A stretch of DNA of 60,402 nt from Gemmatimonadota bacterium (GTDB lineage Bacteria > Latescibacterota > UBA2968), in NCBI GenBank assembly GCA_002714465.1, contig PAXL01000019.1, forward strand, positions 191,082 through 251,483. Direction: 5' to 3'. This document shows, in pieces, positions 52,393 to 60,325 of this stretch. The position numbers and the translations under genes were made by a program. The notes under the pieces are model-generated. The model did no database searches. It was given only the letters and a program-made list of their open reading frames with translations, and was not told the DNA's origin. How positions within the stretch are numbered: the first letter of the stretch is position 1; each line of letters begins with the position of its first letter.

Positions 52393-53439
52393 TTAGAAAA
52401 GAGACATCTGCTGTCTGGGAATCCTGAACAGGTTTGTACGGAGTGGTGTAAGGCTCCGATCAAGGCCGAATCGCTTCTGTGCGATGTGGAACATCCTTTC
52501 GATTTGGTCGGCGAACTCGCCAATACCTCGCATCCGAGTCCCGTAACTCGGATCGTAGAGGACACCTTCCCGTGTATCCTTGACCTGGTTGAGGACTCGA
52601 TCCTTCCTGTTTGGATAGTGCGCCGCTAGCCATTCTGAGAATAGCAGTTTGACCCCATGAGGTAGCCTGAGCAGGGTGTAGGTGGCCGTGATCGCGCCCG
52701 CATCGGATGTGGCCTGGAGGATATCGAATATCTCGTGGTCGTTAAGCCCGGGAATCACGGGGCCGAGTATCACCCCTACCCGTACTCCTCCTTTACGCAG
52801 TTCCTCTATGGCCTTAAGCCTTCTTTTCGGGCTCGATGCTCTGGGTTCGAGCTTGTTCGCGAGCGCGGGATCCAGACTTGTGACGGACATCGTTACGCTT
52901 GCGACGTCGGGTGACGACATCGTTTTCAGGATGTCGATGTCTCGTGTGACAAGCTCGCTCTTGGTGACGATATCAACCGGGTTTAAGAAGTCGGCGAAGA
53001 CTTTCAAGCTCTCGCGCGTCAAACGCAGGTGACGCTCGATTGGCTGATAGCAGTCTGTCACTCCGCTCATCATTACCAGTTGAGGCTTCCAATTGCTTGC
53101 GGAGAAAGTTTTCTTGAGCAGTTCTGGCGCATCCTCCTTGACGAAGAGCTTCGACTCGAAATCCAAACCAGCCGAAAGACCCAGATACTCGTGTGTCGGA
53201 CGCGCGTAGCAGTAGGCACACCCGTGCTCGCAGCCCCTGTATGGGTTGAAGGTGGCGTTGAAGTTAAGATCTGGACTGTCGTTTCGAGAAATGACCGATT
53301 TGGTGGCGTCGCGAAACAGCTCGGTGGTCAGGACCGGAAGGTCTTTATGGGGCGAGTCGTATTCGACGTCGAGCGACTCGAACCGGCTGCCGGGATTTGT
53401 GGCAGCGCCACGCCCCTTGCGGGGTCTGAGAGGAGGCAT
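52393..53439 (-). CDS. Radical SAM protein (PA0069/Rv2578c, SplB-related type)
   Basis: 348 residues. The family opening PPLRPRKGRGAATNPGSRFE leads to the 4Fe-4S motif C70-x3-C74-x2-C77 (NPYRGCEHGCAYCYARPTHE). Further words are VTDCYQPIERHLRLTRE, VTKSELVTRDIDIL, LEPRASSPKRRLKAIEEL, and GVILGPVIPGLND. Uses SAM to generate a 5'-deoxyadenosyl radical; relatives of spore photoproduct lyase but widespread in non-sporulating bacteria with unknown substrate. A nearby A/T-rich repeat (53532) lies upstream. Confidence 0.9.
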   Translation of the reverse strand: MPPLRPRKGRGAATNPGSRFESLDVEYDSPHKDLPVLTTELFRDATKSVISRNDSPDLNFNATFNPYRGCEHGCAYCYARPTHEYLGLSAGLDFESKLFVKEDAPELLKKTFSASNWKPQLVMMSGVTDCYQPIERHLRLTRESLKVFADFLNPVDIVTKSELVTRDIDILKTMSSPDVASVTMSVTSLDPALANKLEPRASSPKRRLKAIEELRKGGVRVGVILGPVIPGLNDHEIFDILQATSDAGAITATYTLLRLPHGVKLLFSEWLAAHYPNRKDRVLNQVKDTREGVLYDPSYGTRMRGIGEFADQIERMFHIAQKRFGLDRSLTPLRTNLFRIPRQQMSLF

Positions 53440-53531
53440 CTATCACCGGTAGTAGAGAGAACGAAGTTGAATGAACGGTTTGTTTAGGGGTAGGAATATG
53501 GTCAGGATTTATAGGGTGGACCAGGATGGCG

Positions 53532-53568
53532 TGAAAATTGAAGACGAAAAATAAAAATTGAAAATCTT
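53532..53568. repeat. A/T-rich ATTGA-type intergenic repeat, copy 3
   Basis: GAAAATTGAAGACGAAAAAT followed by AAAAATTGAAAATCTT: the same AAAATTGAA words as in 39398-39437, again in a spacer, here between radical SAM and the ggt remnant. Confidence 0.45.
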
Positions 53569-53649
53569 GGGGGGAGAGACGAGAAGGGGGGCTAAACTTT
53601 GGACCCATCTTGGAACTGAAAGCTCTTCCTGCTGATAACAATATCGGAG

Positions 53650-53871
53650 TCAATACGCTAGCGTGATGCCCGCACCTCTGGGATCGTTGGCTCCGTTAAA
53701 GGCGCCGTCGGGGTCGTGGAGGATGAGTTGGATTCGGCTGGCAGCGTTGTTGCCAAGGCTTGCGAGGTGATGGCCGCGCCCGCTTGCGTGCAGGATTTTA
53801 AGTCCGGCTGCCGCTGCTATGGGCGATGCAGAGGCAACCAGGTCGTTTGTTGCGTAGTGATCTGCGACAAG
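53650..53871 (-). pseudogene. ggt: Gamma-glutamyltransferase remnant with large internal deletion
   Basis: On the minus strand one frame ending at TGA (53650-53652) reads NDLVASASPIAAAAGLKILH, then ASGRGHHLASLGNNAASRIQ and DGAFNGANDPRGAGITLAY. The first part resembles the N-terminus of gamma-glutamyltransferases (VASxxPLAxxAGxxIL). The second matches their extreme C-terminus (GH...L...DP..G...GANDPRGxGxAxxY). The ~500 intervening residues, including the catalytic Thr, are missing; the halves are fused near KILHASGRGHH. About 73 codons remain. Directly follows the sialidase-like stop. Probably an inactive relic. Confidence 0.6.
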
Positions 53872-53873
53872 AT

Positions 53874-54956
53874 TCAGGAAACGGCAGACAAAAGAGCTGT
53901 CTCTGAATAACGTACGGCGATACAGCTAACATCGCGAGCGACATACTCTTCGTTCGGCCGGGCGTCTGTTCCCGCACTATAGTAGACGGTGATCAGCGTG
54001 CCATCAGTCAACCGTGCAGTAGAGGGGTAACCGATGTCCGTTCCCGGGAGATTGTTACCGATTACGAGCGTGTGATCGAGCCAGGTTTGACCGCGATCGA
54101 GACTGATTCGGCCTTCGACGCCGTATGTGGGGTGTCGACGTCCATAGGTCATCAGGACGGCACCGCCGGAAAGGAGTGTGAGATCGGGCGGATGTTCCTG
54201 GCTATCGGAGACCTTGACCGGGGATGACCAGGTGTGACCTCGGTCGGTCGACCGGAGCGTATAGATCGCCTGCTCGTCGCGATCCTCCGACCGGGCCGCG
54301 AAGAGCCAGTCGTTGGCGCTGAGGATCAACAGGTCTGCTTCATTCAGACCGACGGCGACGGTGAGCGGATCCGCCCATGTGTCCCCATCATCGTTCGATC
54401 TGAGCAGATAGGTAGGGCAGGTCGCCGGTCCGAGGCGAGGCGTGTCGCCGCCAGCTCCCAGCGGATGCGATCCGCCGTAAACGGGCATATACAATGTGCC
54501 CTCGTCGTCTCTTCTAATCTTCCCGAAGGGTGACGTGCCGTTCAATGGCAGCCAGTTGAGTTTGAGATCCTCATTCCAGGTCGTGCCGCCGTCAGAAGAG
54601 CGAACGATTCGTGTGTCTGTCGGACCCTTGCCCGAGACCCAAGCGCCATTGTCGTTGTAGCTCCCTTGCCAATGGTATCCGAGGATCGCGATCCCGTCGC
54701 GATTGAACCCAAGTGCTGGGTTCCGATCATCCCGTTCGCTGTCCGCAATCGTGACCGGATTGCTACACTTGCGCCCACCGTCTGCCGACCGCACCGCGTC
54801 GAGTCGTCCACCCAGCCCCATATGGGCTGCCCCGCCACGCAGGACAACAAGCAGTTCGTCAGTTTCCGACGCTGCTATTACAGGAAAGTAGCCTTGTCCA
54901 TCCGTGACTGTGTGCTCCGATGCACCGTCGAGACTCCGTACATCTATTACGCTCAT
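53874..54956 (-). CDS. Exo-alpha-sialidase / BNR-repeat protein
   Basis: 360 residues from ATG 54956 (AAAGGA upstream; the longer frame to 55106 lacks similarity). Six-bladed beta-propeller signature: Asp boxes SSDGGTTW, SNDDGDTW, STDRGHTW and SLDRGQTW at roughly 45-65-residue intervals. No RIP motif or full arginine triad could be identified, so sialidase activity is uncertain; related propellers act on other glycans or are non-catalytic. No signal peptide. Adjacent to the ggt remnant downstream. Confidence 0.78.
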   Translation of the reverse strand: MSVIDVRSLDGASEHTVTDGQGYFPVIAASETDELLVVLRGGAAHMGLGGRLDAVRSADGGRKCSNPVTIADSERDDRNPALGFNRDGIAILGYHWQGSYNDNGAWVSGKGPTDTRIVRSSDGGTTWNEDLKLNWLPLNGTSPFGKIRRDDEGTLYMPVYGGSHPLGAGGDTPRLGPATCPTYLLRSNDDGDTWADPLTVAVGLNEADLLILSANDWLFAARSEDRDEQAIYTLRSTDRGHTWSSPVKVSDSQEHPPDLTLLSGGAVLMTYGRRHPTYGVEGRISLDRGQTWLDHTLVIGNNLPGTDIGYPSTARLTDGTLITVYYSAGTDARPNEEYVARDVSCIAVRYSETALLSAVS

Positions 54957-55356
54957 CCAGGTCCTTTCGCGTTCGAATGAAACCACTCTCCGCCCAAGGC
55001 GGTTGGGTGAACACGATGTGCGCAAATTATAGCAACTTAAGCTAAGGCAAACGATTGGTGCGGACCAGCGCCGGGAGAGATACCCCGAACTAGAACGCTC
55101 GTGCAAGCGATCGCGTGCAAAGGAGAAAGGCTAGCGTGGTCTGAGCGCGAAGCTTTTCAAGCCAATTAGCGAAGCCTTCAAACCAACAATCGATGTTTGT
55201 ACCGAGGGCGCTAAAACCCAAGCTGTCCGAGTATTCCTTGGGTGACTCGGATCCTAGACCTGCACCACTTGCGTTTTCTTTCAACCCGGACGGCCAACTT
55301 GTCTACCTTTAGGCGCTCCCGATCTACTAGGCACTCTAAACCGAAATTCCATTTCT
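54957..55356. other. Divergent promoter region, no gene seen
   Basis: 400 bp between the sialidase-like gene (minus) and dxs (plus). Must hold both promoters. No repeats, riboswitch-like structure or intact small gene identified. No Shine-Dalgarno site precedes the dxs ATG. Confidence 0.5.
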
Positions 55357-57294
55357 ATGTCGCTTCTCGAAACAATCGAATCACCGGCCGACCTTAAGAA
55401 GCTCGATCTCGAACAGCTTCAGCAGGTATCCGACGAACTCAGAGCCTACATCATCGATGTTGTGATGGCCATCGGCGGTCACTTCGGGTCCAGTCTCGGA
55501 GCAAATGAGCTAACCGTGGCACTGCACGCCGTGTTCGATACGCCGGAAGACCGAATCGTCTGGGATGTGGGTCATCAGACATACGGTCACAAGGTTCTGA
55601 CGGGCCGGCGAGATGAGCTAAAGAAGATCCGTCAGGCGGACGGCATCAGCGGGTTCCCGAAACGATCGGAGAGCCTATATGACACATTCGGTGTCGGACA
55701 CGCAGGTACGTCGATCTCAGCGGCACTTGGGTTCGCGGCGATGAGGGATCAGCTAGGAGAGAAACGGAAGGTCGTCGCCGTGATCGGCGATGGGGCACTG
55801 ACGAGCGGGATCGCCCTGGAAGGTCTAAACAATGCGGGAGCTCTTGAGAAGGACGTGATGGTCGTTCTAAACGACAACCGGATGTCGATATCTCCAAACG
55901 TGGGAGGGTTGTCGCACTACCTGACGCGGATCATCTCGGACCCGACCTACAATCGCTTCAGACAGCGGATTACGAACGATCTTCTCTACCAGAAGCTTAA
56001 GGAAGGTATCTGGAATCTGACGGGTACGGTCCCAGTGATTGGAGATAACCTGCAGCGGGCGCTGGGCGGGTTCGAAGAAGGTCTGAAGGCGATGCTTGTC
56101 CCCGGTGTGGTGTTCGAGGAGATGGGGTTCCGATACTTTGGACCGATTGACGGACACGACCTACCTGAGCTGGTCACCACACTTCGAAACCTCAAAGATC
56201 TACCGGGGCCGACGCTTCTGCATATCCACACGATCAAGGGGAAGGGCGCGATTCCGGAAGAAGAGGAGGATCCTTACAGCGCGGATTCGACGAAGTATCA
56301 CGCGCTTAGTCCTCCAAAGCCGAAGTCGTCAGGACCGTCGCTTCCGAGGTATCAGGATGTGTTCGGGCCAGCGCTGCAAGAGATTGCCAGGGATGACAGT
56401 CGTGTCGTCGCGATTACGGCAGCGATGGTCGAGGGAACCGGGCTGATCGGGTTCTCGGAGGAGTTTCCCGACAGAATATACGATGTGGGGATCGCAGAGC
56501 AGCACGCCGTGACATTCGCGGCAGGTATTGCGCTTGAGGGTGGGCGTCCGGTCGTGGCGATTTACTCGACGTTCCTGCAGCGCGCCTACGACCAGATCGT
56601 CCACGATGTGGCGATCCAGTCTGTGCCCGTGATATTCTGTCTCGATCGTGCAGGGCTGGTTGGTGAGGATGGTCCGACGCATCACGGTGGGATCGATCTG
56701 TCTTATCTGATGTGCGTACCCAAAATGATCATCGCCGCACCGAAGAACGGTGACGAGCTTCGTGACCTGCTGTATACGGCGATCCAGCAGAACGATAAGC
56801 CGTTTGCGATCAGGTATCCGCGCGACAGTGTGCCTTGTGCGGTGACCGAAGGTCGAGCACCGGAGTCGATCCCGATCGGATCCTGGGAGACATTGAGCGA
56901 AGGGAAGGACGTCGCGATTCTGGCGACGGGGACAATGGTAGAGGCGACGCTTCAGGCCGTGGCGGCGGTCGAGGAAGGGGGCTGCCGGCCCACGGTCGTG
57001 AACGCCCGATTTGTGAAGCCGATGGATTTGAACGTTCTCGAAGGTATCGCCGAACGGTTCAGCTTAATCGTGACTGTTGAAGAGAATGTGATCTCCGGTG
57101 GCTTCGGTGCGGCCGTTTCGTCGCATCTGGCAGATCGACTTCAACAGAACCAGTGCGTGGTCTGTCTGGGGCTCCCGGATAGGTTCGTCGAACACGGACC
57201 TCGTAAGGCGCTGCTCGAGGAGGTGGGTCTGAACCCGGACGGGATTGCCGTCTCGGTGCTAAGACACTATCGGGAGGCGAAGCAGCGGGTGTAG
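55357..57294 (+). CDS. dxs: 1-deoxy-D-xylulose-5-phosphate synthase
   Basis: 645 residues, normal length. Thiamine-diphosphate enzyme joining pyruvate and glyceraldehyde 3-phosphate at the start of the MEP isoprenoid pathway. Key words are GGHFGSSLGANELTVALHAV (His for catalysis), WDVGHQTYGHKVLTGR, GDGALTSGIALEGLNNAG (ThDP/Mg motif) with LNDNRMSISPNVGGLSHYL, DVGIAEQHAVTFAAGIALEG and DRAGLVGEDGPTHHGGIDLS. Single gene with no other MEP gene next to it. ATG 55357 lies two bases after a C-rich stretch without a ribosome site, yet no alternative start fits better. Confidence 0.96.
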   Translation: MSLLETIESPADLKKLDLEQLQQVSDELRAYIIDVVMAIGGHFGSSLGANELTVALHAVFDTPEDRIVWDVGHQTYGHKVLTGRRDELKKIRQADGISGFPKRSESLYDTFGVGHAGTSISAALGFAAMRDQLGEKRKVVAVIGDGALTSGIALEGLNNAGALEKDVMVVLNDNRMSISPNVGGLSHYLTRIISDPTYNRFRQRITNDLLYQKLKEGIWNLTGTVPVIGDNLQRALGGFEEGLKAMLVPGVVFEEMGFRYFGPIDGHDLPELVTTLRNLKDLPGPTLLHIHTIKGKGAIPEEEEDPYSADSTKYHALSPPKPKSSGPSLPRYQDVFGPALQEIARDDSRVVAITAAMVEGTGLIGFSEEFPDRIYDVGIAEQHAVTFAAGIALEGGRPVVAIYSTFLQRAYDQIVHDVAIQSVPVIFCLDRAGLVGEDGPTHHGGIDLSYLMCVPKMIIAAPKNGDELRDLLYTAIQQNDKPFAIRYPRDSVPCAVTEGRAPESIPIGSWETLSEGKDVAILATGTMVEATLQAVAAVEEGGCRPTVVNARFVKPMDLNVLEGIAERFSLIVTVEENVISGGFGAAVSSHLADRLQQNQCVVCLGLPDRFVEHGPRKALLEEVGLNPDGIAVSVLRHYREAKQRV

Positions 57295-57364
57295 GTCTGA
57301 ATCTTCTGCGGGGTCAGATCTGTCCCATCATAGAGCTTTGAATGCCCAACCAGGAGGTGGCGCT

Positions 57365-57478
57365 ATGAGCAAGAAGCGGAAGCCAATGGAGCAGGGCGTG
57401 CTGGGAACGAAGAGGAAGAAACATGAGACGGCCGTATTTCCGGAACGCGATTCGCAAATCGCCTTCCGTAGATGCTGA
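57365..57478 (+). CDS. Tiny basic ORF (37 aa) with strong ribosome site
   Basis: AGGAGGTG (57352-57359) stands five bases before ATG 57365, the best Shine-Dalgarno in the window. The product, MSKKRKPMEQGVLGTKRKKH and a short tail, is highly basic. The MSKKRK start resembles some transposase beginnings but no transposase follows. Overlaps the ORF at 57423 in another frame. Confidence 0.35.
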   Translation: MSKKRKPMEQGVLGTKRKKHETAVFPERDSQIAFRRC

Positions 57479-57542
57479 AGATGTCGCACGCGGAGCTAAC
57501 CGCGCGAGCGGTCACAGCCTGCGTAAGAAATGGAAACCTTGA
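57423..57542 (+). CDS. Tiny basic ORF (39 aa), overlapping the previous one
   Basis: ATG 57423 follows GAGGAAGAA and encodes MRRPYFRNAIRKSPSVDAED, then VARGANRASGHSLRKKWKP, ending at TGA 57540-57542. Very basic, with no recognised family. Either this or the overlapping 57365 frame may be genuine; both being coding is unusual. Confidence 0.25.
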   Translation: MRRPYFRNAIRKSPSVDAEDVARGANRASGHSLRKKWKP

Positions 57543-57578
57543 ACGGCAGGGGGCCTATGGCCGCCTCTGTGAACACAG

Positions 57579-58379
57579 ATGAACAAGGATATGAACTATC
57601 TGACGGAAGCCGATCTTAAAGAGTTCGAGGAGACGGGCTACCTCGTGTTCGAGGGATTGTTCGACGACGACCTGAACCAGCGGCTCAAGGGTGATGTCGA
57701 TCTGATGATGGAAGACCGTGCCCAGGGCGAGAAGCGGCTGGTGATGAGATACGACGAACTCGGCGCGCTGACGTCCGAGCCTGCCGTCGTGGACCGGGTT
57801 GCGGAACTGATGGACGGGAAGCTCTTTACACACCATCACATCCACGCGCGCTGGCAGGGGGAAGGTGAGCGGGGTGTCGCTTGGCACCACGACTATGTGC
57901 AGATCCCACAGACGAACCGATCACACCTGATGGTTCACGTGTTTATGTATCTGGATGGGCTGAACGGAGAGGTGGGCGATCTGCTCGTGATGCCGGGCAC
58001 GCACAAGAAGGTCATGAACGGAGATGCCTTTCGGCAGTTCGAATACGAGGATCTGCCAGGATCGATCACGATCGACGACTTGGCACCGGCCTCAATCATC
58101 ATAGTTCATTCAGCGGTCCAGCACGCGAGACGACCGAAGCCGGGAGGCGGGTCGTTCCGCCGCTACTTCATTGATACCTCATACTGCCAGAACGGCGTCC
58201 AGTGGGCATCTTATCCGAACATCGAAGAGATCAACAAGGTCGCGATCGAGAAGGGCTTCGATCGTGACGGAAGGTATGCCTTTCTCTACGACACCTCTCA
58301 GTTCTACGACCGGGTGTCGCTGAGGGACCAGTTCGGTGAGGCGAACGAAGGGAGCCTTGCCTTGAAGGTCTGCGGTTAG
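57579..58379 (+). CDS. Phytanoyl-CoA dioxygenase family oxygenase
   Basis: 266 residues (ATG 57579 or 57591). PhyH opening FEETGYLVFEGLFDDDL; metal triad H103-H-D105 (AWHHDYVQIP) and H182 (VHSAVQHARRPKPGG), with an Arg in SFRRYFID for 2-oxoglutarate. GLNGEVGDLLVMPGTHKK is the usual connecting segment. A plausible Fe(II)/2-oxoglutarate hydroxylase of a small molecule. Convergent with the cupin gene (21 bp gap), next to a Gfo/Idh/MocA gene. Substrate unknown; distinct in sequence from the two other PhyH proteins here. Confidence 0.88.
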   Translation: MNKDMNYLTEADLKEFEETGYLVFEGLFDDDLNQRLKGDVDLMMEDRAQGEKRLVMRYDELGALTSEPAVVDRVAELMDGKLFTHHHIHARWQGEGERGVAWHHDYVQIPQTNRSHLMVHVFMYLDGLNGEVGDLLVMPGTHKKVMNGDAFRQFEYEDLPGSITIDDLAPASIIIVHSAVQHARRPKPGGGSFRRYFIDTSYCQNGVQWASYPNIEEINKVAIEKGFDRDGRYAFLYDTSQFYDRVSLRDQFGEANEGSLALKVCG

Positions 58380-58399
58380 ACAAGACTACCCTCTCTGTA

Positions 58400-58879
58400 C
58401 TACCCCTCATCCTCCCCCGTGTAGTAAGTCTCGTCCGTCCTCGTCCAGAAGGCGCGCTCATCATCCGCCTGCTGCTTCCAGATCTTCTGTCGGACGAGTG
58501 TCTTCCCGCTGTCCGGGTAGTGACAGCAGTCGAAGGGTGGGTTGTCCGAGATGACCAGATAGTTCACGTCCTCGTTGCTCTCGTTGCTGAGCTGATGCGC
58601 GACACCTGGGGGACACATTACCGAATCTCCAGCAGAAACGGTATGTGATTCCTCATCCATACGCACAGTCGCCGTACCGGACACGATATAATACATCTCC
58701 CAGAGTGCCCCGTGCGAGTGATGCGGAAAGTTGCGCTTTCCGGGCGGCAGCGTGACGTGATCCATATCGAATGGCGCACCCGTATCGTCGCACGAGAAGA
58801 TGCATCGTCCCGTGAATCCGAATTTTCCGGTAGGTGAGTCTCGGGACACATTCTCCCGATCAGCGGGTCTGGAAATCAT
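58400..58879 (-). CDS. Cupin domain protein
   Basis: 159 residues. Small cupin barrel with PPGKRNFPHHSHGALWEMYY (cupin motif 1, His residues) and VSAGDSVMCPPGVAHQLSNE (motif 2, with the final His), so metal binding is likely. C-terminal tail WKQQADDERAFWTRTDETYY is charged. Reverse-complement GAGGAGGACGCT gives a good ribosome site before ATG 58879. Likely a small-molecule dioxygenase/isomerase or a sensor; substrate unknown. Confidence 0.85.
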   Translation of the reverse strand: MISRPADRENVSRDSPTGKFGFTGRCIFSCDDTGAPFDMDHVTLPPGKRNFPHHSHGALWEMYYIVSGTATVRMDEESHTVSAGDSVMCPPGVAHQLSNESNEDVNYLVISDNPPFDCCHYPDSGKTLVRQKIWKQQADDERAFWTRTDETYYTGEDEG

Positions 58880-59108
58880 AGCGTCCTCCTCAGTTCCGTA
58901 ATTCGTTGCAGGCCATAGAATCTGGATTAAGCACCGTTCACCCTGAGTGATTTGTCAAAGCGTTAGCGGAGACGAATCGTATCGAAGGGTCGGTCGAAGA
59001 GATAAGGGGTCGGTGAGAACGGATCGGAGAGAACCTGTCGTTGGCGAAATCAGGCGGGTTCGAACCCGAAACGCTGTCCGCGTGAAACCGCGCAGACAGC
59101 ATTTCACC

Positions 59109-59129
59109 CTCTCCCGCTGTGCAGGAGAG
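59109..59129. repeat. CTCTCC/GGAGAG hairpin (REP-like)
   Basis: CTCTCC (59109-59114) and GGAGAG (59124-59129) form a perfect 6-bp stem with a 9-base loop, 11 bp from the Gfo/Idh/MocA stop. It echoes the CCCTCTC/GAGAGGG hairpin between argB and argD. No U tract. The remaining spacer 58880-59108 shows nothing else. Confidence 0.4.
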
Positions 59130-59140
59130 AGGTAGAGCGA

Positions 59141-60301
59141 TCACTGGGCGAAGTATTCCTCTAGAGCAGGGTCGAGTTCAGGGACCGCCAATGGGATGCC
59201 GCCGTTCCGCAGCGATTCCGTTGCTTGGCAGCCTGTGGCGACGCTGTATCGGGCGGCTACGGGAGACGTGTTGATGTCGCCGCCTTCACGGACGAATCTT
59301 ACAAACTCTGCGACGATCTTCGAGTCGGCACCGCCGTGACTGCCTGATTCCCGCATGATCGGGATCTGTTTGTCTCCGTCTGGGTTCCAGTTCGATCGAT
59401 TGTTCCACAGATTGATGTGGCTACCGTCTTCGCCGTTCCCGAAGTTCTCAATACGTCCCTCAGTCCCGACGATCGTGTAGTTCCGCCAATAGTCGGGGGT
59501 GAAGTGACACTGCTGATAGGCGGCCAGTACACCGTTGTGCATTTCCATTTGAATCAGGCTGACGTCCTCCACATCGACGACAGGGTTGAGTTCTGTCTGG
59601 CTGAGCGGTGGCCAGTGCGCATAGTTGATTGATGCATTTCCTCGCTCGTCTAAACCGTGACGGCTGTCGATGTCTCCGTAGACCTTCAACGCACCCATCG
59701 CGTTAACACGTCTAGTGTACGAGTTGCACAGCCAATGGAGAACATCGATGTCGTGAGCCGCTTTCTGGAGAAGGAGCCCTGTGCTTAGACGGCGATCCGC
59801 GTGCCAGTCCTTGAAGTAAAAATCCCCGCCGTGACCGACGAAGTGGCGACACCACGCAGTCTTGACGTCTCCGATGGCGCCAGTGTCGATCAGTTCCTTC
59901 AGCTTAAGAACAAAGGCCATATGACGCATGTTGTGACCCAGGTAGAGCCGGACCTGCTTTTTATGGGCAAGATTTAGAATCCGGTCGCATCCCTCGATCG
60001 TTATTGCCATCGGTTTCTCGAGATACACCGCCATCCCTGCCTCGAGAGCGGCTATAGCATGTTCTTCGTGGAGATAGTCGGGAGTGGTGATGAAGACCGC
60101 GTCGAGTTCCCTATCCAAGAGGTCACGGTAGTCGTGCGTGATGTATAGCCCGCTCCCATAGCGGTCCTTGGCCGATCCGAGGCTCGAGTCGACGAGATCG
60201 CAGCAGGCTACAATGCGGGATCCGTAATCAGGCTTGTGTGCGTGGCGGGCCACCCCGCCACGACCGCCTGTGCCGATGACACCGATCTTCAGTTCGGACA
60301 A
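59141..60301 (-). CDS. Gfo/Idh/MocA family oxidoreductase
   Basis: 386 residues from TTG 60301 (no better start; the Rossmann strand begins at residue 5). IGVIGTGGRGGVARHAHKPD, VYLEKPMAITIEGCDRILNL (catalytic EKP Lys about residue 97), LYLGHNMRHMAFVLKLKELI and a C-terminal GTEGRIENFGNGEDGSHINL. NAD(P)-dependent sugar or polyol dehydrogenase. More like the TAT-less, inositol/sugar-acid branch than the 45.3-kb paralogue; the two share only general family motifs. It is 25 bp beyond the response-regulator tail on the same strand. Confidence 0.92.
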   Translation of the reverse strand: MSELKIGVIGTGGRGGVARHAHKPDYGSRIVACCDLVDSSLGSAKDRYGSGLYITHDYRDLLDRELDAVFITTPDYLHEEHAIAALEAGMAVYLEKPMAITIEGCDRILNLAHKKQVRLYLGHNMRHMAFVLKLKELIDTGAIGDVKTAWCRHFVGHGGDFYFKDWHADRRLSTGLLLQKAAHDIDVLHWLCNSYTRRVNAMGALKVYGDIDSRHGLDERGNASINYAHWPPLSQTELNPVVDVEDVSLIQMEMHNGVLAAYQQCHFTPDYWRNYTIVGTEGRIENFGNGEDGSHINLWNNRSNWNPDGDKQIPIMRESGSHGGADSKIVAEFVRFVREGGDINTSPVAARYSVATGCQATESLRNGGIPLAVPELDPALEEYFAQ

Positions 60302-60325
60302 GGTTGAATCCGTTACAGTGAAGGA

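Noticed and set aside
57365..57542. Insertion-sequence remnant
   Set aside because: The MSKKRK start recalls transposases, but no further transposase text, terminal inverted repeat or target duplication is visible.
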